Part shown: positions 17,810-27,904 of the stretch, one piece after another
Numbering within the stretch: position 1 is the first letter of the stretch
Layout of the letters: each line of letters opens with the position of its first letter
DNA from: Pirellulales bacterium
GTDB taxonomy: Bacteria > Planctomycetota > Planctomycetia > Pirellulales > Lacipirellulaceae
Assembly: GCA_022448265.1 (NCBI GenBank)
Contig: JAKVCC010000004.1
Location: forward strand, 1 to 64,000
Direction: 5' to 3'
Length of the DNA: 64,000 nt
Notes under the pieces: generated by a model
What the model was told of the DNA's origin: nothing
The model's input: only the letters and a program-made list of their open reading frames with translations
Databases searched by the model: none
Translations under genes and position numbers: made by a program

Positions 17810-19813
17810 ATGCCTACCATGCTAAGGTCTCTGGCAACCAATAGTGATTCTACTTTAGTGATTGGGACGAACATGGCTGGTAATAACATCGCTCCTGGCA
17901 ACAGCGTTTTTGGGAAGAAAGTTGCTGGCGATGGGGCAAACAGGCCGTCGCTCAAGTCAGTCCGGGTGTTGGTGCAGCGAGACTGGGGCTTTGGTGCGTT
18001 TCGACCTCTCCAAGAGGAAGCGATAGAGTGCATACTCGCTGGGCGCGATTCGGTGGTGGTGCTGCCAACTGGCGGTGGCAAGTCGCTTTGCTTTCAAGCG
18101 CCGGCGTGCGCCTTAGACGGCTTGGCTGTGGTCGTGTCGCCGCTGATTTCATTAATGAAAGACCAGGTCGATGCGCTGCGGGCAGTGGGTGTGGCGGCGG
18201 CAGTTTACAATAGCTCGCTTATGAGGAGCGAGCGAGACGCGGTTGTCGAGGCGATTCGCTCCGACTCGCTCAAGCTCCTTTATTTGGCGCCCGAGAGCCT
18301 GCTCAACGAAAACATGATGGCGCTGCTGGCGAGCGTGCCCTTGTCGCTCTTCGCCATTGACGAAGCTCATTGCATTAGCTCTTGGGGCCATGATTTTCGC
18401 CCCGAGTATCGCGGGTTGCGCCAGTTGAAGGATCGCTACGCCGGGATCGCCTTGCACGCCTACACGGCGACCGCCACAGGCGAGGTTCGACGAGATATCG
18501 CCGAGCAGCTTGGTCTGGAAGATCCGGTAGTACTTGTGGGTTCGTTCGATCGCCCCAATCTCCGCTACCGCGTCGAGCGCCGTTCCGCGGGAATGGAGCA
18601 AATTGTCGAGGTGGCCGATAAGCACCGCGCCGAGTCGGGAATAGTTTACTGTATCTCTAGAAAAGAGGTTGAGCAAACCTCTGCGGCGCTCAACGCATTG
18701 GGCTACAACACGGCCCCGTACCACGCAGGCTTGTCTGGCCTGGAGCGGCGCGAGCATCAAGAGGCGTTTTTGCAAGAAAGAATCGACATTATTGTTGCTA
18801 CGGTTGCGTTTGGCATGGGCATCGACAAGTCGAATGTACGATTTGTTATTCACACCGGTATGCCGAAGTCGCTCGAAGCTTATCAACAGGAGAGCGGCCG
18901 TGCCGGCCGCGACGGGCTTGAAGCAGACTGCTGTCTGTTTTTTAGCAGTCGTGACTTTCATACTTGGAAGCGTTTGATGGCCGACTCCGAAGAGGCAAGT
19001 CAAGGGGCTATGGAGTCACTCCATGCCATCGACCAGTTTTGCAAGTCGGTTAGTTGCCGGCACCGAGCACTCGTCGAACATTTTGGACAATCGCTTGAAC
19101 GCGACAATTGCGGAGCCTGCGACATTTGTCTCGGTCAGGTAGAGCAGGTCGAGGAGCCGCTGATAATAGCTCAAAAAATACTCTCCTGCGTGGCGCGGCT
19201 TCAGCAGCAGTTTGGCGCGGACTATACAGCCCAAGTTCTGGTTGGGTCCCGCGAGAAGAGGATTCTCGCTAGGGGGCATGACCAGATCAGTACGCACGGC
19301 ATCTTGTCGGAATACGCTAAAACAACAATTCGCGACTGGATAGAACAATTGGTGGGGCAGGGGTGTGCTGTAAAGACCACTGAATACAACTTGGTTCAGC
19401 TTACAGAGCAGGGGTGGCAAGTGCTCCGCGGCGAGCACACGCCAGTGTTGCTCAAGGCAGTTCCAAAAAAATTGGCCCGTTTGCGGCGCCCCGGCAAAGT
19501 AGGGTCCTGGGATGGAGTCGATCGCGAATTGTTCGAGTCACTTCGCAGCTTTCGCAGCCAACTGGCCGCTGAGCAAGGGGTGCCCGCTTATATCGTCTTT
19601 GGCGACGCCAGCTTGCGCGATATGGCCCGCCGCCGACCAACCAGTCCGGAGAGTTTTCTAGAAGTACACGGTGTCGGCCACAAAAAACTGGCCGACTACG
19701 GCGAGCAGTTTCTTGCCCATATTATGGAAAGACACAACGCCACCGATGCGACGACGATGGGCGCAGAGGGAGAAAGCGCCGCAGCAAGAAGAGACTGCAC
19801 CAAACGCGACTGA
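17810..19813 (+). CDS. recQ: ATP-dependent DNA helicase RecQ (C-terminal HTH module lost by frameshift)
   Basis: RecQ unwinds DNA 3' to 5' in recombination and fork repair. Walker A PTGGGKSLCF lies near residue 86, DEAH with the aromatic-rich loop CISSWGHDFRPEY near 182, and helicase motif VI QESGRAGRDG near 360. The RQC zinc cluster Cys is at CRHR and CGACDIC (about 415-438), and an HRDC domain (SFRSQLAAEQGVPAYIVFGD to HGVGHKKLADYG) covers about 570-637. All core residues are intact, so activity is expected. The frame ends in an unlikely tail after HIMERHN. The next frame carries a helix-turn-helix typical of longer RecQ proteins (see 19814-20111), so the gene seems truncated. The start is taken at ATG 17810; TTG 17792 is possible. 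Confidence 0.93.
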   Translation: MPTMLRSLATNSDSTLVIGTNMAGNNIAPGNSVFGKKVAGDGANRPSLKSVRVLVQRDWGFGAFRPLQEEAIECILAGRDSVVVLPTGGGKSLCFQAPACALDGLAVVVSPLISLMKDQVDALRAVGVAAAVYNSSLMRSERDAVVEAIRSDSLKLLYLAPESLLNENMMALLASVPLSLFAIDEAHCISSWGHDFRPEYRGLRQLKDRYAGIALHAYTATATGEVRRDIAEQLGLEDPVVLVGSFDRPNLRYRVERRSAGMEQIVEVADKHRAESGIVYCISRKEVEQTSAALNALGYNTAPYHAGLSGLERREHQEAFLQERIDIIVATVAFGMGIDKSNVRFVIHTGMPKSLEAYQQESGRAGRDGLEADCCLFFSSRDFHTWKRLMADSEEASQGAMESLHAIDQFCKSVSCRHRALVEHFGQSLERDNCGACDICLGQVEQVEEPLIIAQKILSCVARLQQQFGADYTAQVLVGSREKRILARGHDQISTHGILSEYAKTTIRDWIEQLVGQGCAVKTTEYNLVQLTEQGWQVLRGEHTPVLLKAVPKKLARLRRPGKVGSWDGVDRELFESLRSFRSQLAAEQGVPAYIVFGDASLRDMARRRPTSPESFLEVHGVGHKKLADYGEQFLAHIMERHNATDATTMGAEGESAAARRDCTKRD

Positions 19814-20111
19814 AAATACAGCGTTTTCGCTATTCAAAGCGGACCGGTCGGTCTCAGAGGTGGCCGCAGAACTAGACTGCGCGGAGTCGACCATTCGCGG
19901 CTATCTCAGACGATTTTTGTCTTGCGAGTAAATTACCAATCCATCGCCTTGGGTGGATGAAGCCACCGCAGCCAGCGTGCGCACCGCAATTGAAGAACTG
20001 AAAGGTAATCGCCTGAAGCTAATATTCGAACAGCTTGACAAGCAGGTTTCCTATGAAAAGATTCGCATCGTGGGCAAGTGTTTGGAAAATGCTGAAGCAG
20101 ACGTGGGATAA
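19814..20111 (+). pseudogene. Detached C-terminal helix-turn-helix extension of RecQ
   Basis: In the frame shifted relative to recQ, the sequence reads AFSLFKADRSVSEVAAELDC and then AESTIRGYLRRFL, a clear helix-turn-helix as found at the C-terminus of long RecQ helicases. It ends at TAA 19929-19931, but the same frame continues with WVDEATAASVRTAIEELKGN and QVSYEKIRIVGKCLE up to TAA 20109-20111, which matches the rest of such a module. Thus one frameshift (roughly 19740-19810) and one in-frame stop separate it from recQ. The decay seems real because two independent lesions are needed. Confidence 0.65.
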
Positions 20112-20510
20112 GTGTTCCCGCTGGCTTCGTCCTGCCCCAGCGCAATCACACGCATGGGTGCTACGGGACTGGCGACTTCCGCTTTGGCGCTCTGTGTTGG
20201 TCTTCGGAGGTGGTATGGGAGCACCCTGTCGGCACCGATGTCGAACCGCAGTCGGTGGAAAGGCCCCGAGAAACATGACCCCAAACTGGGCTTTAAATGG
20301 GGTTCTAGATCTTCGGTGTCGCCTTAGTATAGTAATTCATTGCCAATGGTCGTCGCGCGGCAATTCAATCCCTTCTAGCGCTGCGAAAAATCGTAGTCGC
20401 TCGCCAATAGGAGATTGTGGCGGTAGTATGTTGGCGGCGCAAAGTTCAATTAATCCTATCACGTTGGCGCACCTTATGTCGCCGCACCTAACATTTGGAG
20501 CCCTGGCCAT
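20112..20510 (+). other. Intergenic region between the RecQ remnant and the DinB gene
   Basis: About 400 bases with only short, unconvincing open frames on both strands. No domain, RNA gene or repeat is recognised; it may be decayed coding sequence like the neighbouring RecQ tail. Confidence 0.35.
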
Positions 20511-20999
20511 ATGAGTATTGCATCCCAAGATATCCTGTTTTCTTATCAGTGGGGCGCCGAGACCATGCAAAAACTAGTTTCGGATGTAGACGACGAGCAG
20601 TTCGCCTCGCAGCCAATTGACACGATCAATCACCCTGCCTGGCTGTTCGGGCACCTCTCTATCTATAATGACATCATTGCGGCCCTCCTGTGTGGTAAGC
20701 CATTCGACAATCCTTGGGATTTGCCGTGCGGAAAAAAAAGCCAGCCCACATCTGACCGGTCAGCTTACCCGTCCAAGGAGGAGATCCTCTCGCGATTTGC
20801 CGTGGGAGTCACAAACGCGTGCGACGCAATCGGCGCTGCGCCTCCAGATGCGTGGTCCGCGGCGCTCGAACACGACACATGGGGCAAGCAGTTTGAGACG
20901 ACTTCGTCGGCGGTTATTTTTTTGGCAACCACGCACCTCGCGCTGCACCTTGGCCAACTTAGTGGCTGGCGGCGGGCTATGAAATTGCCACGCATTTGA
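20511..20999 (+). CDS. DinB superfamily protein
   Basis: A 162-residue protein with the four-helix DinB fold. The metal-binding His triad is visible: His48 in NHPAWLFGHLSIYN, and His142 and His146 in THLALHLGQLSGWRR. This family binds a divalent metal and includes thiol transferases (bacillithiol or mycothiol dependent) and many damage-induced proteins of unknown reaction. No thiol-pathway gene is nearby, so the substrate stays open. ATG at 20511. It is convergent with the VWA/amidotransferase-like gene 47 bases away. Confidence 0.8.
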   Translation: MSIASQDILFSYQWGAETMQKLVSDVDDEQFASQPIDTINHPAWLFGHLSIYNDIIAALLCGKPFDNPWDLPCGKKSQPTSDRSAYPSKEEILSRFAVGVTNACDAIGAAPPDAWSAALEHDTWGKQFETTSSAVIFLATTHLALHLGQLSGWRRAMKLPRI

Positions 21000-21046
21000 A
21001 GTTGCGAAAATTGCATCGGAGCGATGAAATAGGACCGTATGCTTCC

Positions 21047-23326
21047 TTACACCAAACCCCAACGTTTGCGCAAATACCATTCGCAGACCAGGAGGCCGAC
21101 TAGCGATAGCAGTGTGGGCCAGGTGTCCCAGAGCGACTGCTCTTGCTTAATTTCCTCTTGAAATTCCAGCTTGCGCTCTAGAAGTTGTTCCAATAGCTCC
21201 GGCAATTCTTCTGGAGCCAATCCCTCGCCGCCTGCTTCGGCCGTGAGGCCGGCTAGCCCCTTCAGTAGCGTGGGCTCGGCAGCCGGTTGATCCAGCTCCA
21301 TATCAAGATCAGGAACGATGAACCTTGCTTCTGCCGATCCAAGCAGCTGGCCGTTTTCGGTGGCGACGACCGATACCCGATAGTCGCCCGCCAGCACGGT
21401 CTCCTCAAAAAAGCCCACCAGTTTTTTTCCGCGCCGTTTGGCGGTTGTAGGTTTCTTTGATCCGTCGGGAAGATGTACATTGATATCAAAATTGGCCGAG
21501 CCGAATGTTTCGCGCTGCTTGTCCAGAGCACCCAGGGAAAACTCGACGCGGCTACCGCGCTGGTAGCGGCGTCCGTCCAAACGGACCCAGACCGATTCGC
21601 TATCCGTCCCATCTTTGCGGGCCAGCCACATAATCAGTTGTCTCCAGAAGCGGCGGTGGGTATCTCCAAAGCCCTCCATCTGCCAGTGCCAGGTTGAATC
21701 GACGGCAAATGCAAGTGTGCGGCCATTGCCCCAGGCCCCCGCTACCAGCAAGGGCCAGCTGGCGGTATTTGCCGAGGTAGCGATTACCTGAGCATTAGGC
21801 TTGAGTTGCGACCGCTCAAAACGGTTTGCCCCGTCGAGTAAGGGGAGCTTCGCCCAATCGATATCGTTGTCGCTGGAATCCGTGATTCGAACGATCGGAT
21901 GCAGGGCGTCGCCCATGGGAACGGGGACCATGCGCAATGGCCCAGCAATGTGCACATCGGGCCTGGGCGCTTCGCCAAAATTTTGTCGTTCGGCAGGGCC
22001 TATGGCCAGTGGCAGGACGGGCGCCAATGGTGAACCGCGAAAACCACCCGGACCAAAGCTGTGAAAACCTCCCAGCATGACTAAGCCCGCGCCGCGATCC
22101 ACTTCTTCGGCAATAAAATTCCATGTCGGGCGGTCCAGTGCATTCACGTCGACGTCGCCTAGTACGTAAACGTCATAGTTGCCTTCTTCGAGCGAGGCCC
22201 GAAAATCGATTTTTTTCTTTCGGTAATTAAGCACCTCATAACGCAGATTGAGATCGGCGTGGGCGGCCAGCGCGGCGCGAACGAAGCGAGGTTCGATACC
22301 CGGATGCCCCCCAATGCGCGAGGCGCCGGTCAAATAGAGTACGTTGATTCCCCCTTTTCGCACTGCAACAAAGGTGCTTTGAAGATTGTTGGAAGCAGCC
22401 AATTCTCCCTCTGGCGATTCAATCTGTACCGAGACTTTATATTCGCCTGGATGCCGAGGAGTATAGGTTAGGGACACGGGCTTGCGATTTTTCTGACTAT
22501 CGACCAGGACCTGCCGCGTATCGACAACCTCCATGTCGCCTTCAGGCGTTTCCCAAAGCAAATGGACTTTGTGCGTTTGGTTTGTGTATCCGTCAGCGCC
22601 GATGGTTACCTGGACTGACACCGGAGTTTCGGCGAAGACAACATCGTTCAAGAGTAGGCCTTCGACGCGCAGGTCCGATTGGAGGCCGAGCGCCGGTTTT
22701 CCGAAGGCGAACGTATAAAGTGGAATGTTGTCGGTCGCCAGGCGCCGAGCGACTGTCTGCGGCGGTACGTCGTGAGGGGCCAAGGCGCGCTGCGCCCCAT
22801 CACTGAGCAGTAAAACGGCTACGACCCGCTGCTGCGATTCGTGTTCCAGCACATTTTCCAGGCAGGATCCGATCGCCGTTTGAGGGCCGTCGGGATGAAG
22901 CGGCAAGTGCAATAGATCGTTCGTCAGCGTTACCGCTCGGGTCGACTCATCGAACTGGTAAATCTTTAGGTCCCAGGTGGCGGCTAGCGTGGCAAGCTGA
23001 TCACTGGCCGACGCGAGTACGGACTTCATAGCATTCCATCGCGAATCATTTCCGAGTGAGTCGCCAATTTGCATGCTGCGCGAGCTGTCGAGCAGAAACA
23101 CGAGCGATCCGGGAAGTTGGCGTGTTTCAGTTGCCACAAGTGTTGGGCGCCACATGACCAGTAGTAGTAGCAGCGCGGTGCTAGCGCGGAGCAACAAGAG
23201 TCCCAAACGCTGTTGGCGCGAAAGGCGGCTTCCTGCTGGTCCAACCAGCATCGTGAGTACTAGCAAGGCGGCGACCAAAGTCGCAAACCATGGGCCCCCG
23301 ACAGGCGTGAAGCTCAAAGAACTCAC
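21047..23326 (-). CDS. Membrane-anchored VWA / glutamine amidotransferase-like protein
   Basis: The start is set at GTG 23326, which overlaps the stop of the upstream BatA-like gene (GTGA), giving 759 residues and implying translational coupling. Two N-terminal membrane helices (about residues 10-30 and 38-57) precede a von Willebrand A domain with an intact MIDAS motif DSSRSM near 80. A class I glutamine amidotransferase-like fold begins near GGINVLYLTGASRIGG (about 328) and runs to about 570; no classical catalytic Cys nucleophile is evident, so it is likely structural. A Glu-rich helix and a last membrane segment (LLSLVGLLVCEWYL) end the protein. It is the last gene of the leftward MoxR cluster. 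Such clusters are common in Planctomycetes; a role in envelope protein assembly or chaperoning is inferred. Confidence 0.82.
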   Translation of the reverse strand: MSSLSFTPVGGPWFATLVAALLVLTMLVGPAGSRLSRQQRLGLLLLRASTALLLLLVMWRPTLVATETRQLPGSLVFLLDSSRSMQIGDSLGNDSRWNAMKSVLASASDQLATLAATWDLKIYQFDESTRAVTLTNDLLHLPLHPDGPQTAIGSCLENVLEHESQQRVVAVLLLSDGAQRALAPHDVPPQTVARRLATDNIPLYTFAFGKPALGLQSDLRVEGLLLNDVVFAETPVSVQVTIGADGYTNQTHKVHLLWETPEGDMEVVDTRQVLVDSQKNRKPVSLTYTPRHPGEYKVSVQIESPEGELAASNNLQSTFVAVRKGGINVLYLTGASRIGGHPGIEPRFVRAALAAHADLNLRYEVLNYRKKKIDFRASLEEGNYDVYVLGDVDVNALDRPTWNFIAEEVDRGAGLVMLGGFHSFGPGGFRGSPLAPVLPLAIGPAERQNFGEAPRPDVHIAGPLRMVPVPMGDALHPIVRITDSSDNDIDWAKLPLLDGANRFERSQLKPNAQVIATSANTASWPLLVAGAWGNGRTLAFAVDSTWHWQMEGFGDTHRRFWRQLIMWLARKDGTDSESVWVRLDGRRYQRGSRVEFSLGALDKQRETFGSANFDINVHLPDGSKKPTTAKRRGKKLVGFFEETVLAGDYRVSVVATENGQLLGSAEARFIVPDLDMELDQPAAEPTLLKGLAGLTAEAGGEGLAPEELPELLEQLLERKLEFQEEIKQEQSLWDTWPTLLSLVGLLVCEWYLRKRWGLV

Positions 23327-25473
23327 TTCGTGCTCCGATAAAAACGATTGGCGAGCAAATGCTCTGTGCTCCACACCAGCGCAACCAGGGTAATTGCCCA
23401 AGAAAACAATTCGTGGCCGCTGCGCCCGACATCAACATAGATTTCGATGTCTTCCAAAGTTTCAGCGAGCTGGACTCGGTTCGCTGGAAAGGCACTGGCA
23501 AGCTGGGTGGGATCGATGCGCTCCAAGCGACTTTGGTCCTCCCCGCCGTTGACGCTGAAGCCAAGATTGACTTGGGTCAAAGTGCCGCCCGAGGTGAGTT
23601 TGTAATTTCCCAATGAGCGTGTGGTACTGATACGAATCGTGTTCTCGCCAGGTGGCAGCTTGCGGCGCATAGGCTCGCCATCGGGTGGAACCAGGACATA
23701 GATCGACGGTGGCTGCAACGTGGCCAGTTGCAGGACCACGGTCTCACCGGACGAAAACGTGAAAGAAGCGTTGTCATGCTGGGCCAGATAGCCCACGATT
23801 TGGTTCGACAGTGCCACGAAAGGCCACGGCTCTGGCCCGGTCGGCAAGAGATTCCACGTTTTACGGCCGGGTGGCTCAAGCGGATCTGACACAGGCGTTG
23901 TCAGGGTGACGACCCGCCCGCGGCCTAGCGGTCGCTCCAAGATTGCCGGTTGATTGTTGGCAAAGCGCATGACGACATATGCGTCGGTAGCTAGGTCGCC
24001 GAGCTCCCAGTATTTCCACACGGGATAAATCTCCCATGGAATACTGGCTGCGTAGTCTTTGATGCTAGACAGGGCAGGGTGGGCCAAAGACCGGGGGCGC
24101 AGGTGTGTGGCCTGACGCGACTGAATTTTCAATTTTCCGGGAAGCAACTGCTCTGCAACGGGTTCGTTGAAGGCGCTCATTCGGGCGCGATGTCCGAGAA
24201 AAATCCCCGTCCCGCCACCGCTATGGGTGTAGTCGGCCAGGGCCTGCCATAACTTGTCGTCCAGTGGTGGCGGATCACATAGACAAACGACGGCGTAGGG
24301 CTTTAGCGCCAGGGAAACAGCTTCGGAAAACTGCTTCGCCTCACATTCGAATCGCACTACATGCAAGCCACCCATAGAAGGGCTTAATGCTTCGCGCAAG
24401 AAGAGCGTGTCGCGGCGATTCTCTCCGAGCAATAAGACCCGCACCGGTGGCCGAACGTCTACCGTGAAATAGCGAGTGTTGTCGACCTCCAGTGGGTCGT
24501 CGGCAGCAAGGCGCACGTAACCCTGATGTATACCGAGAGGCAGATCGGCCAATTCAAAAGTTGCCTGCCCAGTTGTGGTCAAGTTGGACCCCGCCGGGCT
24601 GGCTGTTAATTCCACATGATGCTGCCCACGTTTTACCGCTTCTGTAGAGGATCCCTCCAAAAAGAGTTCCACGAGCTGCGCTTCGTCCGATCCTATGCAG
24701 CGAACCGACACATCCATGTGCAGTGGCTGACCTGGTCGCAGTATACTGCTCCGCAGCTTCAGTTGTCCGAGTGATATGTTGCGCGGATGCGTTACACCAA
24801 CATCCACTACAAAAATGCGCACGTCTGGCGATTTGTCGAGCACTTCTTTGATGGATTTCAGCGCCTGTTTGGTCCAGTCGACAGCACTCAGGTCACTAAA
24901 CAAGAAGACTTCCTGGCGGTGATCAGGGCGGTCGGTTACGAGCTGGATGGCTCCGCGCACGGCGTCCTCCAGCGGACGGGGACTGCCTTCCGGCTCGAGA
25001 TGTCGCAACCGCGCTTCAGCAGTCTTTTTGTCGACGACAAAGCCTGTCGCGGCCCGACTGCGGTCCACGACAGCAATCTCGGTATCTGAGGGAAATTGCT
25101 CAACGAGCCACTCGGCCATCTCGACCGCTTGTCGCTGGCGGGTTTTGTTCTCGTGGACATATTGCATGCGGTGCGAATTGTCGACAACCAGTGCGACCGC
25201 CAAGGGAGCCCCTTCTTTGCCGTGCAAACCGCTCCTTCTGAGTGTGGGGCGAGCCAGGGCAACGGCCAGGCCGGCCACGAGCAGGCAACGCAGTGCCAGC
25301 AAGAGCCAATTGCGAAGATTCATTCGCCGGCGGTTGGCCTGCTGGCGGCGGCGCACGAATTGCAAAGCGGGAAACGCTAATTTGCGAGGTTGTCGGCGCA
25401 TTACCAGATGCAGAAGAACTGGTAGTGCGACCAGCGCCACGCCTCCCAACAACACTGGTGTCAGAAACCCCAT
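23323..25473 (-). CDS. BatA N-terminal domain / VWA-like membrane protein
   Basis: A 716-residue protein beginning with the BatA signature: a membrane helix (LLGGVALVALPVLLHLVMRR), the basic segment RKLAFPALQFVRRRQQANRR and a second helix (WLLLALRCLLVAGLAVALAR). A VWA-like domain follows (about 85-260), but its MIDAS is degenerate: DNSHR replaces D-x-S-x-S, so metal binding is doubtful. The remainder has beta-rich segments and an amidotransferase-like region (VRVLLLGENRRDTLFL onwards). The C-terminal end has a membrane helix (ELFSWAITLVALVWS). It overlaps the next gene by four bases and lies 18 bases after the DUF58 gene, so the unit is a tight operon. Related Bat proteins act with MoxR ATPases in the cell envelope; function here is inferred from context. 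Confidence 0.85.
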   Translation of the reverse strand: MGFLTPVLLGGVALVALPVLLHLVMRRQPRKLAFPALQFVRRRQQANRRRMNLRNWLLLALRCLLVAGLAVALARPTLRRSGLHGKEGAPLAVALVVDNSHRMQYVHENKTRQRQAVEMAEWLVEQFPSDTEIAVVDRSRAATGFVVDKKTAEARLRHLEPEGSPRPLEDAVRGAIQLVTDRPDHRQEVFLFSDLSAVDWTKQALKSIKEVLDKSPDVRIFVVDVGVTHPRNISLGQLKLRSSILRPGQPLHMDVSVRCIGSDEAQLVELFLEGSSTEAVKRGQHHVELTASPAGSNLTTTGQATFELADLPLGIHQGYVRLAADDPLEVDNTRYFTVDVRPPVRVLLLGENRRDTLFLREALSPSMGGLHVVRFECEAKQFSEAVSLALKPYAVVCLCDPPPLDDKLWQALADYTHSGGGTGIFLGHRARMSAFNEPVAEQLLPGKLKIQSRQATHLRPRSLAHPALSSIKDYAASIPWEIYPVWKYWELGDLATDAYVVMRFANNQPAILERPLGRGRVVTLTTPVSDPLEPPGRKTWNLLPTGPEPWPFVALSNQIVGYLAQHDNASFTFSSGETVVLQLATLQPPSIYVLVPPDGEPMRRKLPPGENTIRISTTRSLGNYKLTSGGTLTQVNLGFSVNGGEDQSRLERIDPTQLASAFPANRVQLAETLEDIEIYVDVGRSGHELFSWAITLVALVWSTEHLLANRFYRSTK

Positions 25474-25491
25474 TCGTCTTTTACTGCTGAT

Positions 25492-26388
25492 CTATCCACA
25501 GTTGCGGCGATTGACCAAGTACTCGGTAAGCGCCCGATCGAAGGGCATGCTGGTATCGAGCGGAACATAGTCGATGCCAATTTGATGACATTCACGATCA
25601 TAGCGTGTGCGAAACTCGCCAAGCTCTTCGAGATAGTCGCTACGGTAGGCGTCTGCATTGACTTCGAGGCTCGCCCGTGATTCCGGGTCTTCTAGTTCGA
25701 CAAGGCCTTCGAACGGAAAATCGACCTCGGCTTTGTCGAGTACGTGAAACAAGATAATGTCGTGCCCACCATGCCGCAGCCGGCGCAGAGCGGAAATTAC
25801 CTCGTCGGGGTCGCCCAGTAAATCACTGAACAGCATGACTAGGCTGCTGTGGCGAAGCATCGCTGCCAGTTGGTTTAAGCTGCGGCCGATATCGGTCTTG
25901 TCGCGAGGCTCGAGTCTGGCTAAATGCGACAAGATATTGCCAATTTGTTGGCGTTTTGATTTAGGCGACAGGCTATCAGCAATTTTTTCTCCAAACGTAA
26001 TCAGACCCACCGGATCGTTTTGGTGGATCATCAGGTAGCAGAGAGCGGCTGCCAGGCATATCGAGTACTCAAACTTGGAAAGCTCTTGCTCGTAGCTGTA
26101 GGCCATCGAAGCGCTCAGGTCCATCACCAGATATCCCGTAAGATTTGTTTCCGCTTCAAACTTTTTGATGTAGTACTTATCGGTTTTGGCATAGACCAGC
26201 CAGTCGATGTCGTCAGGATTGTCTCCGGGAGCGTATTTGCGATGTTCACTGAACTCAACGGAAAAACCGTGAAACGGGCTGGCGTGCAGCCCTTGCAAAA
26301 AGCCTTTGACGATGAATTGTGCCCGCAGATCAAGCCGGGAGATTTTCCGAATGATTTCGGGTTTCAGATATTTTTCGACCGTAGACAT
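25492..26388 (-). CDS. DUF58 domain protein (VWA-like)
   Basis: A 298-residue soluble protein. The DUF58 signature lies at FSVEFSEHRKYAPGDNPDDI and DWLVYAKTDKYYIKKFEAET (about 42-82), followed by a VWA-like fold with an intact MIDAS (MDLSASMAYS near 89) and FSDLLGDPDEVISALRRL. DUF58 proteins are almost always encoded next to MoxR AAA ATPases, as here, and are thought to be their adaptor or client. ATG start at 26388. It lies between moxR (113 bases upstream) and the BatA gene (18 bases downstream). Confidence 0.92.
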   Translation of the reverse strand: MSTVEKYLKPEIIRKISRLDLRAQFIVKGFLQGLHASPFHGFSVEFSEHRKYAPGDNPDDIDWLVYAKTDKYYIKKFEAETNLTGYLVMDLSASMAYSYEQELSKFEYSICLAAALCYLMIHQNDPVGLITFGEKIADSLSPKSKRQQIGNILSHLARLEPRDKTDIGRSLNQLAAMLRHSSLVMLFSDLLGDPDEVISALRRLRHGGHDIILFHVLDKAEVDFPFEGLVELEDPESRASLEVNADAYRSDYLEELGEFRTRYDRECHQIGIDYVPLDTSMPFDRALTEYLVNRRNCG

Positions 26389-26500
26389 CTGGGAGCAGAT
26401 TGGAAAATTCGGATTGTGGATCGTGGATTATAAAGACCGAAGCCCCCGTTCTTTTTTGGGGAAATCGCTCCCGATGCGCCGTGCGTTACCAGGGGGCCTA

Positions 26501-27511
26501 CTACTCATTGTATTTTGGGATTTCTGGAACCGGGATGGCTTCAAGTAGTTGCGCAATCACATCTTCCTTCGTCATTCCTTCGGCTTGCGCTTGAAAATTG
26601 GTGCTGACACGATGGCGAAGTACGGGGACGGCAACTTCTTGTATGTCTTCGATCGCCACGGTAAATCGCCCATCCATCGCGGCCAGCGCTTTGCCGCCGT
26701 GGATGAGGAACTGACCGGCGCGTGGACCGGCACCCCAATCCACGAGTTCCTTGACAAAATCAGGTGCCGACGCGTCTCTCGGTCGCGTGGACCGAACTAA
26801 AGCGGCGACGTACTTGATGATGTACTCACTTACCGCTACCGAGCCAACCAACTTCTGTAAATTCAAAATTGCGCGGGCGGACAACACTTGCGTTACCTTT
26901 GGGTGTTCGTGGCGGGTAGTTGCGGCAAGTATCTGCTCCTCCTCAGACGCGGAAGGATAATCAACCTTGATATTGAACATGAACCGGTCCAACTGCGCTT
27001 CGGGCAGCGGATAGGTACCTTCTTGCTCGATGGGGTTTTGGGTGGCGATCGTAAAAAACGGATCAGGAAGCGGATAGGTGGTTTGGCCGACCGTAACTTC
27101 GCGCTCCTGCATGGCCTGGAGCAGTGCCGCTTGGGTCTTCGGAGGCGTGCGGTTGATTTCGTCGGCCAGCAAAATGTTGGTGAACACGGGCCCTTCGACA
27201 AAGCGAAAGCTGCGCCGTCCATGTTCATCTTCGTCGAGCACATTGGTCCCCGTGATATCGGAAGGCATCAAATCCGGAGTAAATTGGATTCGCTTGAAAC
27301 CGAGATCGAGGATTTGCGAGAGCGTGCTCACCATTAAAGTCTTGGCCAGACCTGGTACGCCTTCCAGTAAACAATGACCGCGAGTGAAGATGGCGGCGAA
27401 GATCTGCTGGATGACTTCGTCCTGGCCGACGATCACCTTTTGCAGCTCTTGCTTCATGACCAGCCGATGTTGGCGAAACTCTTTCAGGATGTCGCCGAGG
27501 TTGCGTGTCAA
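26501..27511 (-). CDS. MoxR-family AAA+ ATPase
   Basis: A MoxR ATPase of the kind paired with DUF58 and BatA proteins. After [11 protein letters not shown] come Walker [13 protein letters not shown], the MoxR insert [20 protein letters not shown], Walker [21 protein letters not shown], sensor 1 [20 protein letters not shown] and the C-terminal lid with the [13 protein letters not shown] motif. MoxR enzymes act as chaperones that help cofactor insertion or complex assembly. The start is uncertain: TTG at 27511 is chosen because family members usually begin 15-30 residues before VGQ; TTG 27598 and ATG 27457 are alternatives. It is the first gene of the leftward operon and is divergent from the DUF4159 gene. 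Confidence 0.92.
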   Translation of the reverse strand: MTRNLGDILKEFRQHRLVMKQELQKVIVGQDEVIQQIFAAIFTRGHCLLEGVPGLAKTLMVSTLSQILDLGFKRIQFTPDLMPSDITGTNVLDEDEHGRRSFRFVEGPVFTNILLADEINRTPPKTQAALLQAMQEREVTVGQTTYPLPDPFFTIATQNPIEQEGTYPLPEAQLDRFMFNIKVDYPSASEEEQILAATTRHEHPKVTQVLSARAILNLQKLVGSVAVSEYIIKYVAALVRSTRPRDASAPDFVKELVDWGAGPRAGQFLIHGGKALAAMDGRFTVAIEDIQEVAVPVLRHRVSTNFQAQAEGMTKEDVIAQLLEAIPVPEIPKYNE

Positions 27512-27904
27512 TGGATTGCTATCCTTGCTAAGGTAGGGAGGGGCGGAACGATCCTGGCAGGCCAATGGTGGGGCAACGAAGTACGTCCAAAACGACAAAA
27601 CGCCTATCGCGAAAAAATGCGTGACGCACCCGATCGACGTATTGGGTTTCTCCCGCCAGGCAACACCTTCAGGGGATACCTGGGCGGAGCGAGCATCGAT
27701 TCATAGGCCATCCCGGCGCTTCACAGCGAGGCGCGTCTTCGGCATCGGCAGTGTGTCTGTCAAGGAAGGGCATCTTTGGTCCTTCCCGCAATTCTATAGC
27801 CGACCCCTCCCAGGGACAATGTACGCTCGATTGCATTGTTCCCCTAGCTATCGCAGCTTACGATAAAGGCAGACTTAGTCTTTACCGCTTGCGAGGCCCC
27901 TGCG

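Noticed and set aside
18152-19003. 283-codon open frame antisense to recQ
   Set aside because: Opposite strand encodes the clear RecQ helicase core; no family features.
22285-22305. T-loop-like string GGTTCGATACC
   Set aside because: It lies inside the VWA/amidotransferase gene and no acceptor or anticodon stem can be formed around it.
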